The notes under the pieces were generated by a model, which was given only the letters and a program-made list of their open reading frames with translations, was not told where the DNA came from and searched no databases. Positions 1 to 8,256 of a stretch of 35,202 nucleotides of DNA are shown here, in pieces. The DNA lies in assembly GCA_964466745.1 (NCBI GenBank), contig CAYXOX010000016.1:1-35202 (forward strand), written 5' to 3'. The stretch's first letter is position 1, and every line of letters starts with the position of its first letter. Source of the stretch: CAYXOX01 sp964466745 (GTDB lineage Bacteria > Pseudomonadota > Alphaproteobacteria > Rhodobacterales > Rhodobacteraceae). A program made the translations under genes and the position numbers.

Positions 1-1
1 C

Positions 2-901
2 TGCCGCTTCGCCGAGATGAACGAAGTCTACGAGACCGCGCCCCTCGATCCGGCCAACCCGCCCGCGGCAACGGTGAACCGGTGGATCGTGGGAGAGACG
101 GCAAGAGTACGGGCGGAGGTGGACGCGGCCCTGGAAGCCTACCGTTTCAACGATGCCGCAGGCGCGCTCTACGCCTTTGTCTGGGGCACAGTCTGCGACT
201 GGTACGTGGAGTTCTCCAAACCGCTCCTGCAGGGCGAGGATTCCGCCGCCCGGGACGAGACCCGCGCCACGATGCGGCTGGTGCTCGACGAATGCCTCAA
301 GCTGCTCCATCCGTTCATGCCCTTTGTCACCGAGGAACTCTGGGCCGCCACGGCGCCGCGCGAGGGCCTTCTCGCCCATGCCGCCTGGCCCGAGCATGCG
401 CCGGCCGCGCTGGTGGACGGGGAGGCCGAACGCGAGATGCGCTGGGTCGTGGGGCTCGTCGAGGACATCCGCTCGGCCCGGGCGCAGATGCATGTTCCGG
501 TGGGGCTGCGGCTGGCGATGCTGCACACGGGCCTGTCGCCCGAGGCCGCCGCGGCCTGGGAGCGCAACGCCGCCCTTATCCGGCGGCTTGCGCGTATCGA
601 CAGCCTGGAGAAGGTCGCCGCCTTCCCAAAGGGATGCGTGACGGTCCCGGCGGAGGGGGCGGTCTTCGGTCTGCCGCTCGCGGGCGTCATCGACATCGCC
701 GAGGAGCAGGCGCGCCTGTCGCGAAGCCTCGAGAAACTCGAGAGCGAGGCAGGGGCCCTGCGCGGGCGCCTCGGGAACGCGCGCTTCGTGGCGAACGCCC
801 CGGAGGAGGTGGTGGAGGAAACCCGCGAGACCCTCGCCGCGAAGGCCGCCGAAGCGGACCAGATCCGCGCCGCGCTGGGCCGGCTCGCCGAGCTCGGCTG
901 A
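2..901 (+). CDS. valS: Valine-tRNA ligase, C-terminal part (5' end outside window)
   Basis: This is the last 299 residues of a class I aminoacyl-tRNA synthetase that charges tRNA-Val in the cytoplasm. The reading frame is open from base 2 and the start lies to the left of the window. The first residues, RFAEMNEVYE, match the end of the catalytic part. The segment LLHPFMPFVTEELW is the class I anticodon-binding signature of ValS, IleS and LeuS. The last ~75 residues are Glu/Arg/Leu-rich with regular heptads (EEQARLSRSLEKLESE), which fits the C-terminal coiled-coil tRNA arm found in ValS but not in IleS or LeuS. The gene ends convergently with ygfZ, with 254 bases between them. No terminator hairpin with a T run was seen in that gap. 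Family identification is secure; the catalytic HIGH and KMSKS motifs are not in the window. Confidence 0.95.
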   Translation, partial: CRFAEMNEVYETAPLDPANPPAATVNRWIVGETARVRAEVDAALEAYRFNDAAGALYAFVWGTVCDWYVEFSKPLLQGEDSAARDETRATMRLVLDECLKLLHPFMPFVTEELWAATAPREGLLAHAAWPEHAPAALVDGEAEREMRWVVGLVEDIRSARAQMHVPVGLRLAMLHTGLSPEAAAAWERNAALIRRLARIDSLEKVAAFPKGCVTVPAEGAVFGLPLAGVIDIAEEQARLSRSLEKLESEAGALRGRLGNARFVANAPEEVVEETRETLAAKAAEADQIRAALGRLAELG

Positions 902-1043
902 TCGGCGGCGGCGCCCGCCGGAAAGGCGCGCGCGGCGCGATCTGCCCAGGGGGGAGCTGCGCGCCGATCACCGGCGCGCTTCCGGCGAACGAGGCGTTGC
1001 CCCCCCGCTCGCGCGCCCCTGCCGCAAGGGCCAGTCGGCCAGC

Positions 1044-1076
1044 CTTCATCCTGGCCCAAATACTCCCGCCGGAGGC
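1044..1076 (-). repeat. Interspersed 33-bp repeat, copy 1
   Basis: Read on the minus strand this is GCCTCCGGCGGGAG, then TATTTGGGCC, then AGGATGAAG. It is nearly identical to copies at 6122-6154 and 7473-7505, and its right two thirds match 34209-34230. It lies between the convergent ends of valS and ygfZ, 79 bases past the ygfZ stop codon. It contains the short inverted repeats CTCC-ggcg-GGAG and TTGG-g-CCAA. It carries no coding capacity of its own. Confidence 0.85.
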
Positions 1077-1155
1077 ACGCGCCGCGCGCAGCGTGTGCGC
1101 GTCCTTCCGCTGGGGCGCCCGGCACGGGCCAGCCCCGCGGGGCCGTGCATGTGCC

Positions 1156-2010
1156 CTACGGCACCTCGAGCAGCCGCAGGGTCGCCTTGCCCGCCGCCAT
1201 CTCGCCCTGCGCCCGGTCGAAGCGCAGATACGCCAGTGCCTCGCCACCCGCGACGGTACAGAGCTGACCGGCCGGTTTCTCCGCGACCGTGATCGTCGAG
1301 CCTTCCTCGGCGTGCCCGTCCACGGACACGCGCGCGAGCCCCTTGCGCAACTCCGTCTTGTGCTTCATCCGCGCCGTGACTTCCTGGCCTACGTAGCATC
1401 CCTTGCGGAAGTCGACGCCGCCGAGCCGCTCGAACCCCATTTCGAGGATGTAGCTTTCCTCGAACAGTTCCCGCCCGGCTTCGGGCACCGCGAGGGCTAC
1501 GCGCAGCGCGTCCCAGTCGGTTTGCGCCGGGGTGCCGGGCGCGGCCGTGTAGCGCCGCCAGCCGAGGCCGGGGTGGCGCGGATCGGCCAGCGCATCCGCG
1601 GGCATGCCGGCGCCCTTGTCCTGCCCGCGCTGCACGCAGAGCGAGGTGTCCCCGATCTCGACGCGCGATCGTAGCTTGTACATCCCCAGGCGCTGCGCCA
1701 GCGCCTCGGCCCGGCTCTCGTACACGTCGAGCAGGATCGCCGAGTCGCGCTCCAGCAGGAAGAAATCTGCGAGATAGCGGCCCTGCGGGGTGAGCATCGC
1801 GGCATAGACGAGTCCTCCGTCGGCGATGCGGTCGACATCGTTGGTGACGAGCCCCTGCAGGAAGCTCGCCCTGTCCTCCCCGGTGATCGCCAGGACGCGC
1901 CGGTCCGGCACCGCCTCGCCCACCGCTTCCGTGCCGCCCTCGGCGGTGCTGCCCGAAGCCCTGCCCGAAGCCCTGCCCGGTGCCGCCTCGCCCGATGTCG
2001 TCTCGCCCAC
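1156..2010 (-). CDS. ygfZ: YgfZ/GcvT-family folate-binding protein (Fe-S cluster repair type)
   Basis: A 284-residue YgfZ relative. The family binds tetrahydrofolate and supports assembly or repair of certain iron-sulfur enzymes; it is not itself a glycine-cleavage T protein. The diagnostic motif KGCYVGQE with its conserved cysteine is at residues 203-210, and the folate-domain start (VLAITGEDRASFLQGLVTND) begins near residue 39. I chose GTG at 2010 because AAGGAGG lies five bases upstream (2016-2022). An in-frame ATG at 2061 would add 17 more residues and has no such site. Even from the GTG there is a ~35-residue extension before the conserved domain, with a GRAS-type repeat. Starts at GTG 1911 or nearby would give the usual family length, so the N-terminus is less certain than the identity. 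It is followed, 82 bases away, by the end of an ABC exporter gene on the same strand. Confidence 0.9.
   Translation of the reverse strand: MGETTSGEAAPGRASGRASGSTAEGGTEAVGEAVPDRRVLAITGEDRASFLQGLVTNDVDRIADGGLVYAAMLTPQGRYLADFFLLERDSAILLDVYESRAEALAQRLGMYKLRSRVEIGDTSLCVQRGQDKGAGMPADALADPRHPGLGWRRYTAAPGTPAQTDWDALRVALAVPEAGRELFEESYILEMGFERLGGVDFRKGCYVGQEVTARMKHKTELRKGLARVSVDGHAEEGSTITVAEKPAGQLCTVAGGEALAYLRFDRAQGEMAAGKATLRLLEVP
1949..1979. repeat. Tandem 12-bp repeat in the ygfZ 5' end
   Basis: The 12-base unit GCCCGAAGCCCT occurs twice in a row (1951-1962 and 1963-1974) and is followed by a partial third copy. In the ygfZ frame it encodes the repeated residues GRAS. The unit keeps the frame, so copy-number change would lengthen the poorly conserved N-terminal extension without breaking the gene. 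Confidence 0.8.
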
Positions 2011-2015
2011 GCGTG

Positions 2016-2022
2016 CCTCCTT
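2016..2022 (-). promoter_or_regulatory. Ribosome binding site deciding the ygfZ start
   Basis: The minus strand reads AAGGAGG followed by five bases (CACGC) and then GTG at 2010-2008. It is a near-perfect Shine-Dalgarno match at standard spacing, so it favours the GTG start over the upstream ATG at 2061. Confidence 0.75.
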
Positions 2023-2092
2023 GCCCGGCGGCGCATCGCCGGGCAGGGGCAATATAGGCATCGTTGCGGGCGGCGTCAGGGGGCGAGGCGGA

Positions 2093-3850
2093 TCACGCGT
2101 CGCGGAACTGCAGCCGGTGCAGATCGGCGTAGAGCCCCCCGCGCGCCAGCAACTCCTCGTGGCGGCCGATGTCGGCCACGCGGCCGGCGTCCAGCACCAC
2201 GATCCGGTCGGCGTTGCGGATGGTGGCGAGCCGGTGGGCGATCACGAGGGTGGTGCGCCCCGCCGCGAGGCGTTCCAGCGCTTCCTGCACCGCCGCCTCG
2301 CTGGCGGCATCCAGCGCCGAGGTCGCCTCGTCGAGCAGCAGCACCGGCGTGTCGCGCAGCAGCGCGCGCGCGATGGCCACCCGCTGGCGCTGCCCGCCGG
2401 ACAGGTTCGAGCCGCGCGGGCCTGCCGGGCTGTCGAGCCCGGCGGGCAACTGCGGCAGGAACTCCGAAACGTTCGCCGCGTCGAGAACCTCGGCCAGGCG
2501 CGCCTCGGGCACGTCGTTGCGCCCGAGCAGGATGTTCTCGCGGATCGTCTCGTCGAAGAGTGCCGCGTCCTGGGTCACCACGGAAAAGAGCGCGCGCAGC
2601 TGCGCGAGATCGAGCGCGGCGAGATCCACGCCGTTCACCGTCACCCTTCCGCGCGCGGGATCGACGAGCCGGGTGAGGATGTTGAAGACGGTGCTCTTGC
2701 CCGCGCCCGAAGCCCCCACGAGCGCGGTCGTCTCGCCGGGCCGCGCCGTGAACGTCGCGCCCCGCAGCACCGGCAGGCCGCCGTAGGCGAGGTGCACGTC
2801 GCTGAGCGCGATCTCGGGCACGCCGGCGGGCCGCGGGACCGGGCTCGCCGGCGAGGTCAGCGTGGGGGCCGTCGCGAAGATCTCCTGCATCCGCTCGAGG
2901 CTCGCGGCCGCGGTCTGCCAGAGCCCGCTGATCTGGCCGAGCCTGCGCAACGGCTCGAAGGCCAGCGCCATGGCGGTGAAGAAGCTCATGAAGGCGCCCA
3001 CGGTCTTCTCGCCTGCGATGATCTCGCTGCCGCCGTAGATCATGACCCCCAGAAAGCCGATTCCCGTCATCACGTCGATCAGGCCGGGGATCATCGCGCG
3101 CCCGAACTGCGCCTCGACCTCCGCCTCCACGCGCTGGCCGATCAGCGTCCCGTAGCGCCGCGCCTGGTAGCGCTCCAGCGCGTTCAGCTTGATCGGTCCG
3201 ATCCCGTGGAACACCTCGTCGAGCCGGGTGGACATGCGCCCGGCGATTTCGCGAGCCCGCCGCGCCTTGCGCCGCACGTAGCGCTGGGCGATCACCGAAG
3301 GCAGAACCAGCAGTGGCGCGCCCACCAGGGCGACCGCCGTCCAGCGCCAGTCCACGGAAAGCGCCACCGCGAAGAGCCAGACGAGCGAGACGGCGTCGCG
3401 CCCCAGCCCGGTGATCACGCCGTTCCACACCTGGTTCACGGCGAGCACGTCGCCCTGCACGCGCTCGATGAGGTACCCGGGCGGGTTGGTCTGGTGGAAC
3501 GCCGTGTCGAGGCTCATCAGGTGGTCGAGCATGTCGGCCCTGATCGCGGCCGCCGTCCGCTCCGAGATGCGCGTGAGCAGCACCTTCTGGATCACGCTCG
3601 CCACCGCCCGGACAAGGAAGATGCCGAGGATGCCGAAGCCCACCCACCAGAGCGCGCGCGTATCTCCGGCCATGAAGACATCGTCGAACATCGGCCGCAT
3701 GGCCCAGGCGATCGCGCCCAGCATCGAGCCCTCGATCGCCATGAAGAGCACGGCCACCGAAAGCAGGCGCCAGTGCCGTTGCAGGTAGCCGCGCCATATC
3801 CACCCAAAGAGGCCGCGGGCCGGCGCGGCGGTGCCCGTCAGCGGCGCCAT
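2093..3850 (-). CDS. MsbA-type ABC exporter (membrane domain fused to ATPase)
   Basis: A 585-residue half-transporter of the type IV exporter (MsbA/LmrA) class. It is expected to act as a homodimer in the inner membrane, moving lipids or hydrophobic compounds. The N-terminal ~320 residues hold the six-helix membrane domain. The nucleotide-binding domain follows: Walker A GASGAGKST (379-387), Q-loop VTQD (425-428), signature LSGGQ (483-487), Walker B VLLLDE (503-508) and H-loop histidine 539. All catalytic motifs are intact. The ATG at 3850 lies inside the end of the phosphatase-like gene upstream (13-base overlap), so the two are probably co-translated. The substrate cannot be read from sequence; lipid A or another glycolipid is a reasonable guess for an MsbA-like protein, but the genome may hold a separate msbA. 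Confidence 0.92.
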   Translation of the reverse strand: MAPLTGTAAPARGLFGWIWRGYLQRHWRLLSVAVLFMAIEGSMLGAIAWAMRPMFDDVFMAGDTRALWWVGFGILGIFLVRAVASVIQKVLLTRISERTAAAIRADMLDHLMSLDTAFHQTNPPGYLIERVQGDVLAVNQVWNGVITGLGRDAVSLVWLFAVALSVDWRWTAVALVGAPLLVLPSVIAQRYVRRKARRAREIAGRMSTRLDEVFHGIGPIKLNALERYQARRYGTLIGQRVEAEVEAQFGRAMIPGLIDVMTGIGFLGVMIYGGSEIIAGEKTVGAFMSFFTAMALAFEPLRRLGQISGLWQTAAASLERMQEIFATAPTLTSPASPVPRPAGVPEIALSDVHLAYGGLPVLRGATFTARPGETTALVGASGAGKSTVFNILTRLVDPARGRVTVNGVDLAALDLAQLRALFSVVTQDAALFDETIRENILLGRNDVPEARLAEVLDAANVSEFLPQLPAGLDSPAGPRGSNLSGGQRQRVAIARALLRDTPVLLLDEATSALDAASEAAVQEALERLAAGRTTLVIAHRLATIRNADRIVVLDAGRVADIGRHEELLARGGLYADLHRLQFRDA

Positions 3851-4527
3851 CTCGGCGTGCCCCGGAAGCTCGCGGAGACCGCCTCGGGATCGTACTCCTG
3901 CCTCAGCCAGTCTTCGAAGCCGATCGCCGTTTCCCGCTGGCGTTGCGCGTAGACCGCCAGCGTGTGGTCGAGGATGCCGGTCTTCGACCAGCGCAGGTGG
4001 AGATAGCGCAGCGCCAGGTGGCGGCGGGCCTCTTCCACGCTGCGGCCTTCCTGCGTCATCAGGTAGACCGCCGAGGCGAAACCGGCGCGGTCTGCGCCGG
4101 ATTTGCAGTGCATCAGGAAGGGCCGCTCGACGGTGCGGAAGGCGTCGATCACGGCGAGAATGTTCTCGGCGGGCGCCGCCTTCCGGGCCCAGAGGCGCAG
4201 GTCCACAAGGCGCAGGCCCAGTTCGGCGCAGATCTCCTGCTCGAAGAGGTAGTGGGCGAAGCGGTCGGTGCCGCGCAGGTTGATCACGGTCCGCACGCCC
4301 AGTGCCTTCATGCGCTTGAACCGTGCCCGCGTGGGCTGGTTCGAGCGATAGACGCCCGGGGCGACGGTATCGAGATTGGTCCAGATGCTGCGCAGGAAGG
4401 CATGGTCCATCAGCTGGTAGTGCCACCAGGCTTGCCGCCGCTTCGCGGGCGTCGAGATGTCGTCGCCGAAGGAGCGGCGCAGGTTGCGCTCCCAGCGATC
4501 CAGACGATCTGCGATGTCCCTGAGCAT
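3838..4527 (-). CDS. Protein tyrosine / dual-specificity phosphatase-like protein
   Basis: A 229-residue protein with the cysteine phosphatase P-loop HCKSGADRAG: catalytic Cys141 and Arg147 in the HC-x5-R pattern. The preceding segment (VAPGVYRSNQPTRARFKRMKALGVRTVINLRG, interrupted here only by its own residues, ~55-86) is typical of bacterial DSP/Siw14-like phosphatases, which have a 'gives rise to RS.QP, then the strand TVINLRG' layout. No signal peptide or membrane segment is seen, so it is likely cytoplasmic. The start at 4527 follows AAGGGGGG on the minus strand. Its last 13 bases overlap the start of the ABC exporter, which suggests one operon. Substrate is unknown: a phosphoprotein, phosphoinositide-like or sugar-phosphate target is possible. 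An operon with an exporter hints at envelope glycolipid metabolism, but that is inference. Confidence 0.82.
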   Translation of the reverse strand: MLRDIADRLDRWERNLRRSFGDDISTPAKRRQAWWHYQLMDHAFLRSIWTNLDTVAPGVYRSNQPTRARFKRMKALGVRTVINLRGTDRFAHYLFEQEICAELGLRLVDLRLWARKAAPAENILAVIDAFRTVERPFLMHCKSGADRAGFASAVYLMTQEGRSVEEARRHLALRYLHLRWSKTGILDHTLAVYAQRQRETAIGFEDWLRQEYDPEAVSASFRGTPRWRR

Positions 4528-4661
4528 GCCAGCCCCCCTTGCCCGCGGGGTGTAGGGCGTGGCGGTGGGGCTGGCAAGCGGCGCGGCCCCGGCGCGGATT
4601 GACGCTGCCGGCGCACCGATCTACGCCATCGGCGCTCCCCGTCCTGCATCGGAGGTTATCC

Positions 4662-5858
4662 ATGACGCTCGCCAACGGCCGCGGCTACCTCGCCATCCCG
4701 GGTCCCTCTGTCGTCCCCGACGCGGTGCTGCGCGAGATGCACCGAGCGGCTCCGAACATATACACCGGCGAACTCGTCGAGATTACCGAGAGCCTCTTTC
4801 CCGATCTGCGCAGGATCGCACGGACGGAGGGCCAGGTGGCGGCTTATGTCTGCAACGGGCACGGCGCCTGGGAGGCGGCGCTCGCCAACGTGCTGTCGCC
4901 CGGCGACACCGTGCTGGTGCTCGCGACGGGAACCTTCTGCGAGGGCTGGGGCGTCGTGGCACGGGGCCTTGGCGCGCAGGTCGAGACGCTGGATTTCGGC
5001 CGCCACGCGCCGATCGATCCCGCCCGCGTGACCGAGCGGCTCAAGCAGGATCGCTCCGGCACGATCAAGGCCGTGCTCGCGGTGCAGGTGGATACCAGCA
5101 CCGGGGTTCTCAACGACATTGCGGCCCTGCGCGGCGCGCTCGACGACGCGGGTCATGGCGCGCTGCTGATGGTCGACTGTATCGCCTGTTTTGCCTGCGA
5201 CCGGTTCGAGATGGATGCCTGGGGGGTCGACGTCATGGTGGCGGCCAGCCAGAAGGGCCTCATGACGCCGCCGGGCATGGGGTTCGTGTTCTACGGCTCC
5301 CGCGCAGAGGCGGCGCGTGAAACGGCGGCCTGCGCGACGCGCTACTGGGACTGGCGCCCCCGCACGCGGCCCGAGGCCTACTACGAGTTCTTCGCCGGCA
5401 CGGCGCCGACCCACCATGTCTACGGCCTTCGCGCCGCGCTGGACATGATCCTTGCCGAAGGGGTCGAGGCAGTGTGGAGCCGCCACCAGCGTCTCGCGGA
5501 GGCCATCTGGGCCGCCTGCGACGCATGGGGGCAGGGCGGCCCGCTCGCGATCAACATTCCCGACAGGGCAGCGCGGAGCCGGGCCGTCACCACCGTGCGG
5601 CTCGGCCCCCCCGACGCCGCCAGGCTGCGGGCGTGGACGGAAAGCAGGGCCGGGCTGACCCTCGGTCTCGGCATCGGCATGCAGGGGCCGGAGGATCCCG
5701 CCGGAGAGGGCTGGTTCCGCATCGGCCACATGGGCCATGTCAATGCCCACATGGTGCTCGGAGCGCTCGGATGCATCGAGGCGGGGCTCAAGGCGCTCGG
5801 GATTGCCCATGGCGCCGGGGCCCTCTCGGCCGCCGCGGAGGTCGTCGCCGGGGCCTGA
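4662..5858 (+). CDS. Class V aminotransferase (alanine/serine-glyoxylate aminotransferase family)
   Basis: A 398-residue PLP enzyme. The start ATG at 4662 follows GGAGG at 4651-4655. The N-terminal AIPGPSVVP and YTGELVEI segments are typical of the alanine-glyoxylate / serine-glyoxylate / pyridoxamine-pyruvate aminotransferase group. The PLP Schiff-base lysine is Lys198 in ASQKGLMTPPGMGFV, and Asp172 in MVDCI should pair with the PLP ring nitrogen. Length is normal for the family. It sits alone between the divergent phosphatase-exporter pair and a convergent HisC-type gene, so context does not tell which amino donor or acceptor it uses. Serine-glyoxylate or alanine-glyoxylate exchange is most likely; pyridoxamine-pyruvate transaminase is an alternative because the family is close. 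Confidence 0.85.
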   Translation: MTLANGRGYLAIPGPSVVPDAVLREMHRAAPNIYTGELVEITESLFPDLRRIARTEGQVAAYVCNGHGAWEAALANVLSPGDTVLVLATGTFCEGWGVVARGLGAQVETLDFGRHAPIDPARVTERLKQDRSGTIKAVLAVQVDTSTGVLNDIAALRGALDDAGHGALLMVDCIACFACDRFEMDAWGVDVMVAASQKGLMTPPGMGFVFYGSRAEAARETAACATRYWDWRPRTRPEAYYEFFAGTAPTHHVYGLRAALDMILAEGVEAVWSRHQRLAEAIWAACDAWGQGGPLAINIPDRAARSRAVTTVRLGPPDAARLRAWTESRAGLTLGLGIGMQGPEDPAGEGWFRIGHMGHVNAHMVLGALGCIEAGLKALGIAHGAGALSAAAEVVAGA

Positions 5859-6183
5859 GCGTGGGCGGCCGGCCCGGTCGCCGCTGCGCACCCGGGCCGC
5901 GGCTGCGCGTTCGCCCGGACCGTTTGCGCCCGGCCGCAGCATGGGCGCGTGCTCGCGCAACCGGGTACGCGACGACGCGCATCGCGTCCGCGAGCCAGCA
6001 CCGCCGAACGCGCGTGCCCCGCAAGGTCTCCCCGGATGAAGGCGCCAGGACCCGCGCCGCCGCCGAGCCCGAGCCTCGGCTCCCGGATGCGTGGCCCACG
6101 GGCTGCTCGCGGCGCCGTGCCTCTCATCTTGGCGAGAATACTCCCGCCGGAGGCGTGCGCCGCGCCGTGGCGCGCCGCAGCGA
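5859..6183. other. Intergenic region between convergent aminotransferase genes
   Basis: This 325-base stretch holds no gene I can support. Open frames in it are short, Arg/Gly/Ala-rich and continuous with shadow frames of the neighbours. The only recognisable element is the interspersed repeat copy at 6122-6154. No hairpin followed by a T run was seen for either convergent gene. Confidence 0.6.
6122..6154 (-). repeat. Interspersed 33-bp repeat, copy 2
   Basis: On the minus strand this reads GCCTCCGGCGGGAG, TATTCTCGCC, AAGATGAGA. It differs from the consensus of the other copies mainly in the central TTGGG, which is TCTCG here. That change destroys the TTGG-CCAA palindrome but keeps the outer parts. 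It lies 29 bases past the stop of the HisC-type gene, in the same orientation as that gene. Confidence 0.82.
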
Positions 6184-7377
6184 TCAGGCAGGTCGGGCGG
6201 GCGCTTCGTCGATCGCGGCGCGCACCTCCTCGAGGGCGGGGCCGAGGGCGGCCTCGAAGCGCGCGAGGTCGGCCTCCGGTGCGCAGGTCACGCGGATGCA
6301 GCGGTCCTCGGGCGGAGTGAAAGGCATCCTGAGGAAGATCCCGCGTCGGCCCAGCGCCTCCAGAAGCCGGCGCGCGAAGGCCCCGTCGCCCCGGCAATCG
6401 ATGGTCACGAAATTGGCGGCCGAGGGCAGGGCTTGCAGCCCGTGGGCGCCCGCGATTTCCGCGATGCGCCCGCGCGCCTCTTCCACGGCCCGGCAGACCC
6501 TGGCGAGATGCGCCGTATCGCCCAGCGCCGCCAGCGCACCGGCCTGGGCGACGCGCCCCACGCCGAAATGCGCGCGTACGCGCTCGAAACCCGCGATCAC
6601 CGAAGGGTGGCCGAGGGCGTAGCCCACGCGCAGACCCGCGAGCCCGTAGGCTTTGGAGAAGGTGCGCAGGCGTACGAGCCGGGTATCGGCGACATCGAGC
6701 GGAGGGATCGCGCCCGCCGGCGCGAACTCGGCATAGGCTTCGTCGAGGATCAGCAGGCAGGTGCCGGGCAGCGCGTCGAGCAGCGCCGAGATGACCCCGG
6801 GCGCCTGCCAGCTGCCCATCGGGTTGTCTGGATTGGCCAGGTAGACGAGTTTCGCGCCGGTGCTGTGCGCGGCCTCGGCAAGGGCCTCGGTATCCTCCCT
6901 GTCGTCGCGATAGGGGACCGCGTGAAGAGCCGCCCCGAATCCGGCGACGTGGTAGTTGAACGTCGGGTAGGCGCCGTGGGAGGTCACCACCGCGTCTCCG
7001 GGCCCCGCGTAGAGGCGGACGAGGTAGCCCAGCAGCCCGTCGATCCCTTCGCCGAGCACGAGGTTGGCCGGTGCGACGCCGTGGTGCTCGGCGAGGGCGA
7101 TGCGCAGGTCGTGCCCCTCGGGGTCGCCGTATTTCCACCCTTCGAGGGCGGCTTCCGCCATGGCGGCAACGGCGAGCGGGGAGGGGCCGAACAGGCTCTC
7201 GTTCGCGCCGAGCCGTGCCGTGAAGGGGCGCCCGGCCGCCCGTTCCAGCGCTTCGGGGCCCACGAAGGGCACGCTGGCCGGCAGGGCAGCCGCGAGCGCC
7301 GAGAGGCGCCTGTCAGCACGGACGGTCTCCGGGGCGGCCGGAGCGGGCCGAGCCGGGATGGGTGGGTGCGGCGCCAT
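6184..7377 (-). CDS. hisC: HisC-type (class I/II) aminotransferase, likely histidinol-phosphate aminotransferase
   Basis: A 397-residue fold-type I PLP aminotransferase of the HisC group, which converts imidazole-acetol phosphate plus glutamate to histidinol phosphate; some members act on aromatic amino acids. Visible motifs: LGANESLFGPSP near residue 57, ANPDNPMG (181-188), LDEAY (211-215, Asp212 to the PLP nitrogen), Schiff-base Lys242 in TFSKAYGLAGLRVGY, and the substrate-carboxylate arginine in IRVTCAP near the C-terminus. I chose the ATG at 7377 because upstream codons run into the interspersed repeat and look non-coding. No strong ribosome site precedes it. The gene is 25 kb from the his genes at the right end of the window. 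Whether it is the pathway HisC or a paralogue (aromatic or other) depends on whether another copy exists elsewhere. Confidence 0.8.
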   Translation of the reverse strand: MAPHPPIPARPAPAAPETVRADRRLSALAAALPASVPFVGPEALERAAGRPFTARLGANESLFGPSPLAVAAMAEAALEGWKYGDPEGHDLRIALAEHHGVAPANLVLGEGIDGLLGYLVRLYAGPGDAVVTSHGAYPTFNYHVAGFGAALHAVPYRDDREDTEALAEAAHSTGAKLVYLANPDNPMGSWQAPGVISALLDALPGTCLLILDEAYAEFAPAGAIPPLDVADTRLVRLRTFSKAYGLAGLRVGYALGHPSVIAGFERVRAHFGVGRVAQAGALAALGDTAHLARVCRAVEEARGRIAEIAGAHGLQALPSAANFVTIDCRGDGAFARRLLEALGRRGIFLRMPFTPPEDRCIRVTCAPEADLARFEAALGPALEEVRAAIDEAPARPA

Positions 7378-7472
7378 GGTGCCGACTATTGCCGCCGGAA
7401 CGCCGCTGCTGCAAGCCACGTGCGTGGCGCGCGCCGGGCGCGCGTCCCGCCGGGCCGAACGGCCCGTCGGGC

Positions 7473-7505
7473 GCCTCCGGCGGGAGTACTTGGGCCAAGA
7501 TGAAA
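7473..7505 (+). repeat. Interspersed 33-bp repeat, copy 3
   Basis: On the plus strand this reads GCCTCCGGCGGGAG, TACTTGGGCC, AAGATGAAA. One base differs in the TATTTGGG core. It lies in the 244-base gap between the efp stop codon and the HisC-type start, in the opposite orientation to both genes. The next bases give no gene. Confidence 0.85.
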
Positions 7506-7621
7506 GGGTGCGCGCCCGCACCTTTGCGCCACGGGCGGTTCAGGCGCACGGGCGCGTGCCGAGGCAGCCCCGGGGCCGCCGTGCTCCGGGCCGGCTGCCG
7601 CCGGTCCAGCGGGCTCTGCGG

Positions 7622-8185
7622 TCAGGCGCGCTCGGAGTATTCCATCGTCTCGGTGTTGACGACGATCTTCTCGTCCTGGCCGACGAAGGGCGGCACCATC
7701 ACCTTGACCCCGTTGTCGAGAATGGCCGGCTTGAAGCTGTTGGCCGCCGTCTGCCCCTTCACCACAGGCTCGGTCTCCACGACGGTGCAGATCACCTTCT
7801 GGGGCAGCGTGGCGTTGAGTGCCTCGGATTCGTAATATTCGACCTGCACGGTCATCCCGTCCTGCAGGAACGGGCGGCGCTCGCCGAGGATCTCGGCGGG
7901 CAGTTCGACCTGTTCGTAGGTTTCGCTGTCCATGAAGACGAGCATGCCGTCGGTCTCGTAGAGAAACTGCTGGTCCTTCTGCTCGAGGCGCACCCGCTCG
8001 ACCTTGTCTGCGGAGCGGAACCGTTCGTTCAGCTTGGAGCCGTTGCGCAGGTTGCGCATCTCCACTTGGGCGAAGGCGCCGCCCTTGCCGGGCTTCACGT
8101 GGTCCACCTTCACCGCGGCCCACAGACCGCCGTTGTGGTCGAGCACATTGCCCGGCCGAATTTCGTTCCCGTTGATCTTGGCCAT
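7622..8185 (-). CDS. efp: Elongation factor P
   Basis: A 187-residue EF-P, full length for the family. It binds between the P and E sites of the ribosome and relieves stalling at polyproline stretches. The KOW-like N-terminal domain carries the tip loop VKPGKGGAFAQ with Lys34, the position that is post-translationally modified in bacteria with lysylated EF-P. Two OB-fold domains follow, ending in the conserved ILDNGVKVMVPPFV...VNTETMEY. The start ATG at 8185 is preceded by GAGG. Neither EpmA nor EpmB is encoded in this window, so whether Lys34 is modified, and how, cannot be told. A sigma-70-type promoter lies just upstream (8229-8256). Confidence 0.97.
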   Translation of the reverse strand: MAKINGNEIRPGNVLDHNGGLWAAVKVDHVKPGKGGAFAQVEMRNLRNGSKLNERFRSADKVERVRLEQKDQQFLYETDGMLVFMDSETYEQVELPAEILGERRPFLQDGMTVQVEYYESEALNATLPQKVICTVVETEPVVKGQTAANSFKPAILDNGVKVMVPPFVGQDEKIVVNTETMEYSERA

Positions 8186-8228
8186 TGGCTCGATGCCTCG
8201 CTGCGCTTGTTGGCGGACCGCGCGAGCC

Positions 8229-8256
8229 TATATACCCCTGTAACGGCGGTTCGCAA
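8229..8256 (-). promoter_or_regulatory. Candidate sigma-70 promoter of efp
   Basis: On the minus strand a -35-like TTGCGA (8256-8251) and a -10-like TATATA (8234-8229) are separated by 16 bases. Each matches four of six consensus positions. The -10 element ends 43 bases before the efp start codon. It is the most AT-rich spot in the gap, but no experimental support is available. Confidence 0.45.

Noticed and set aside
82..1674. A 530-codon plus-strand frame covering the valS end and the ygfZ gene
   Set aside because: It runs through valS in another frame and antisense to ygfZ, with Arg/Gly/Ala-rich composition and no recognisable motif.
1826..3952. A long plus-strand open frame (about 700 codons) opposite the ABC exporter
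   Set aside because: It is antisense to a gene with all ABC motifs, is extremely Arg/His/Gly-rich and shows no domain. Such shadow frames are common at this GC content.
4599..4627. TTGACG with TACGCC 17 bases on, as promoter of the class V aminotransferase
   Set aside because: The -35 is good but the -10 matches only two of six positions, so it is too weak to list as a feature.
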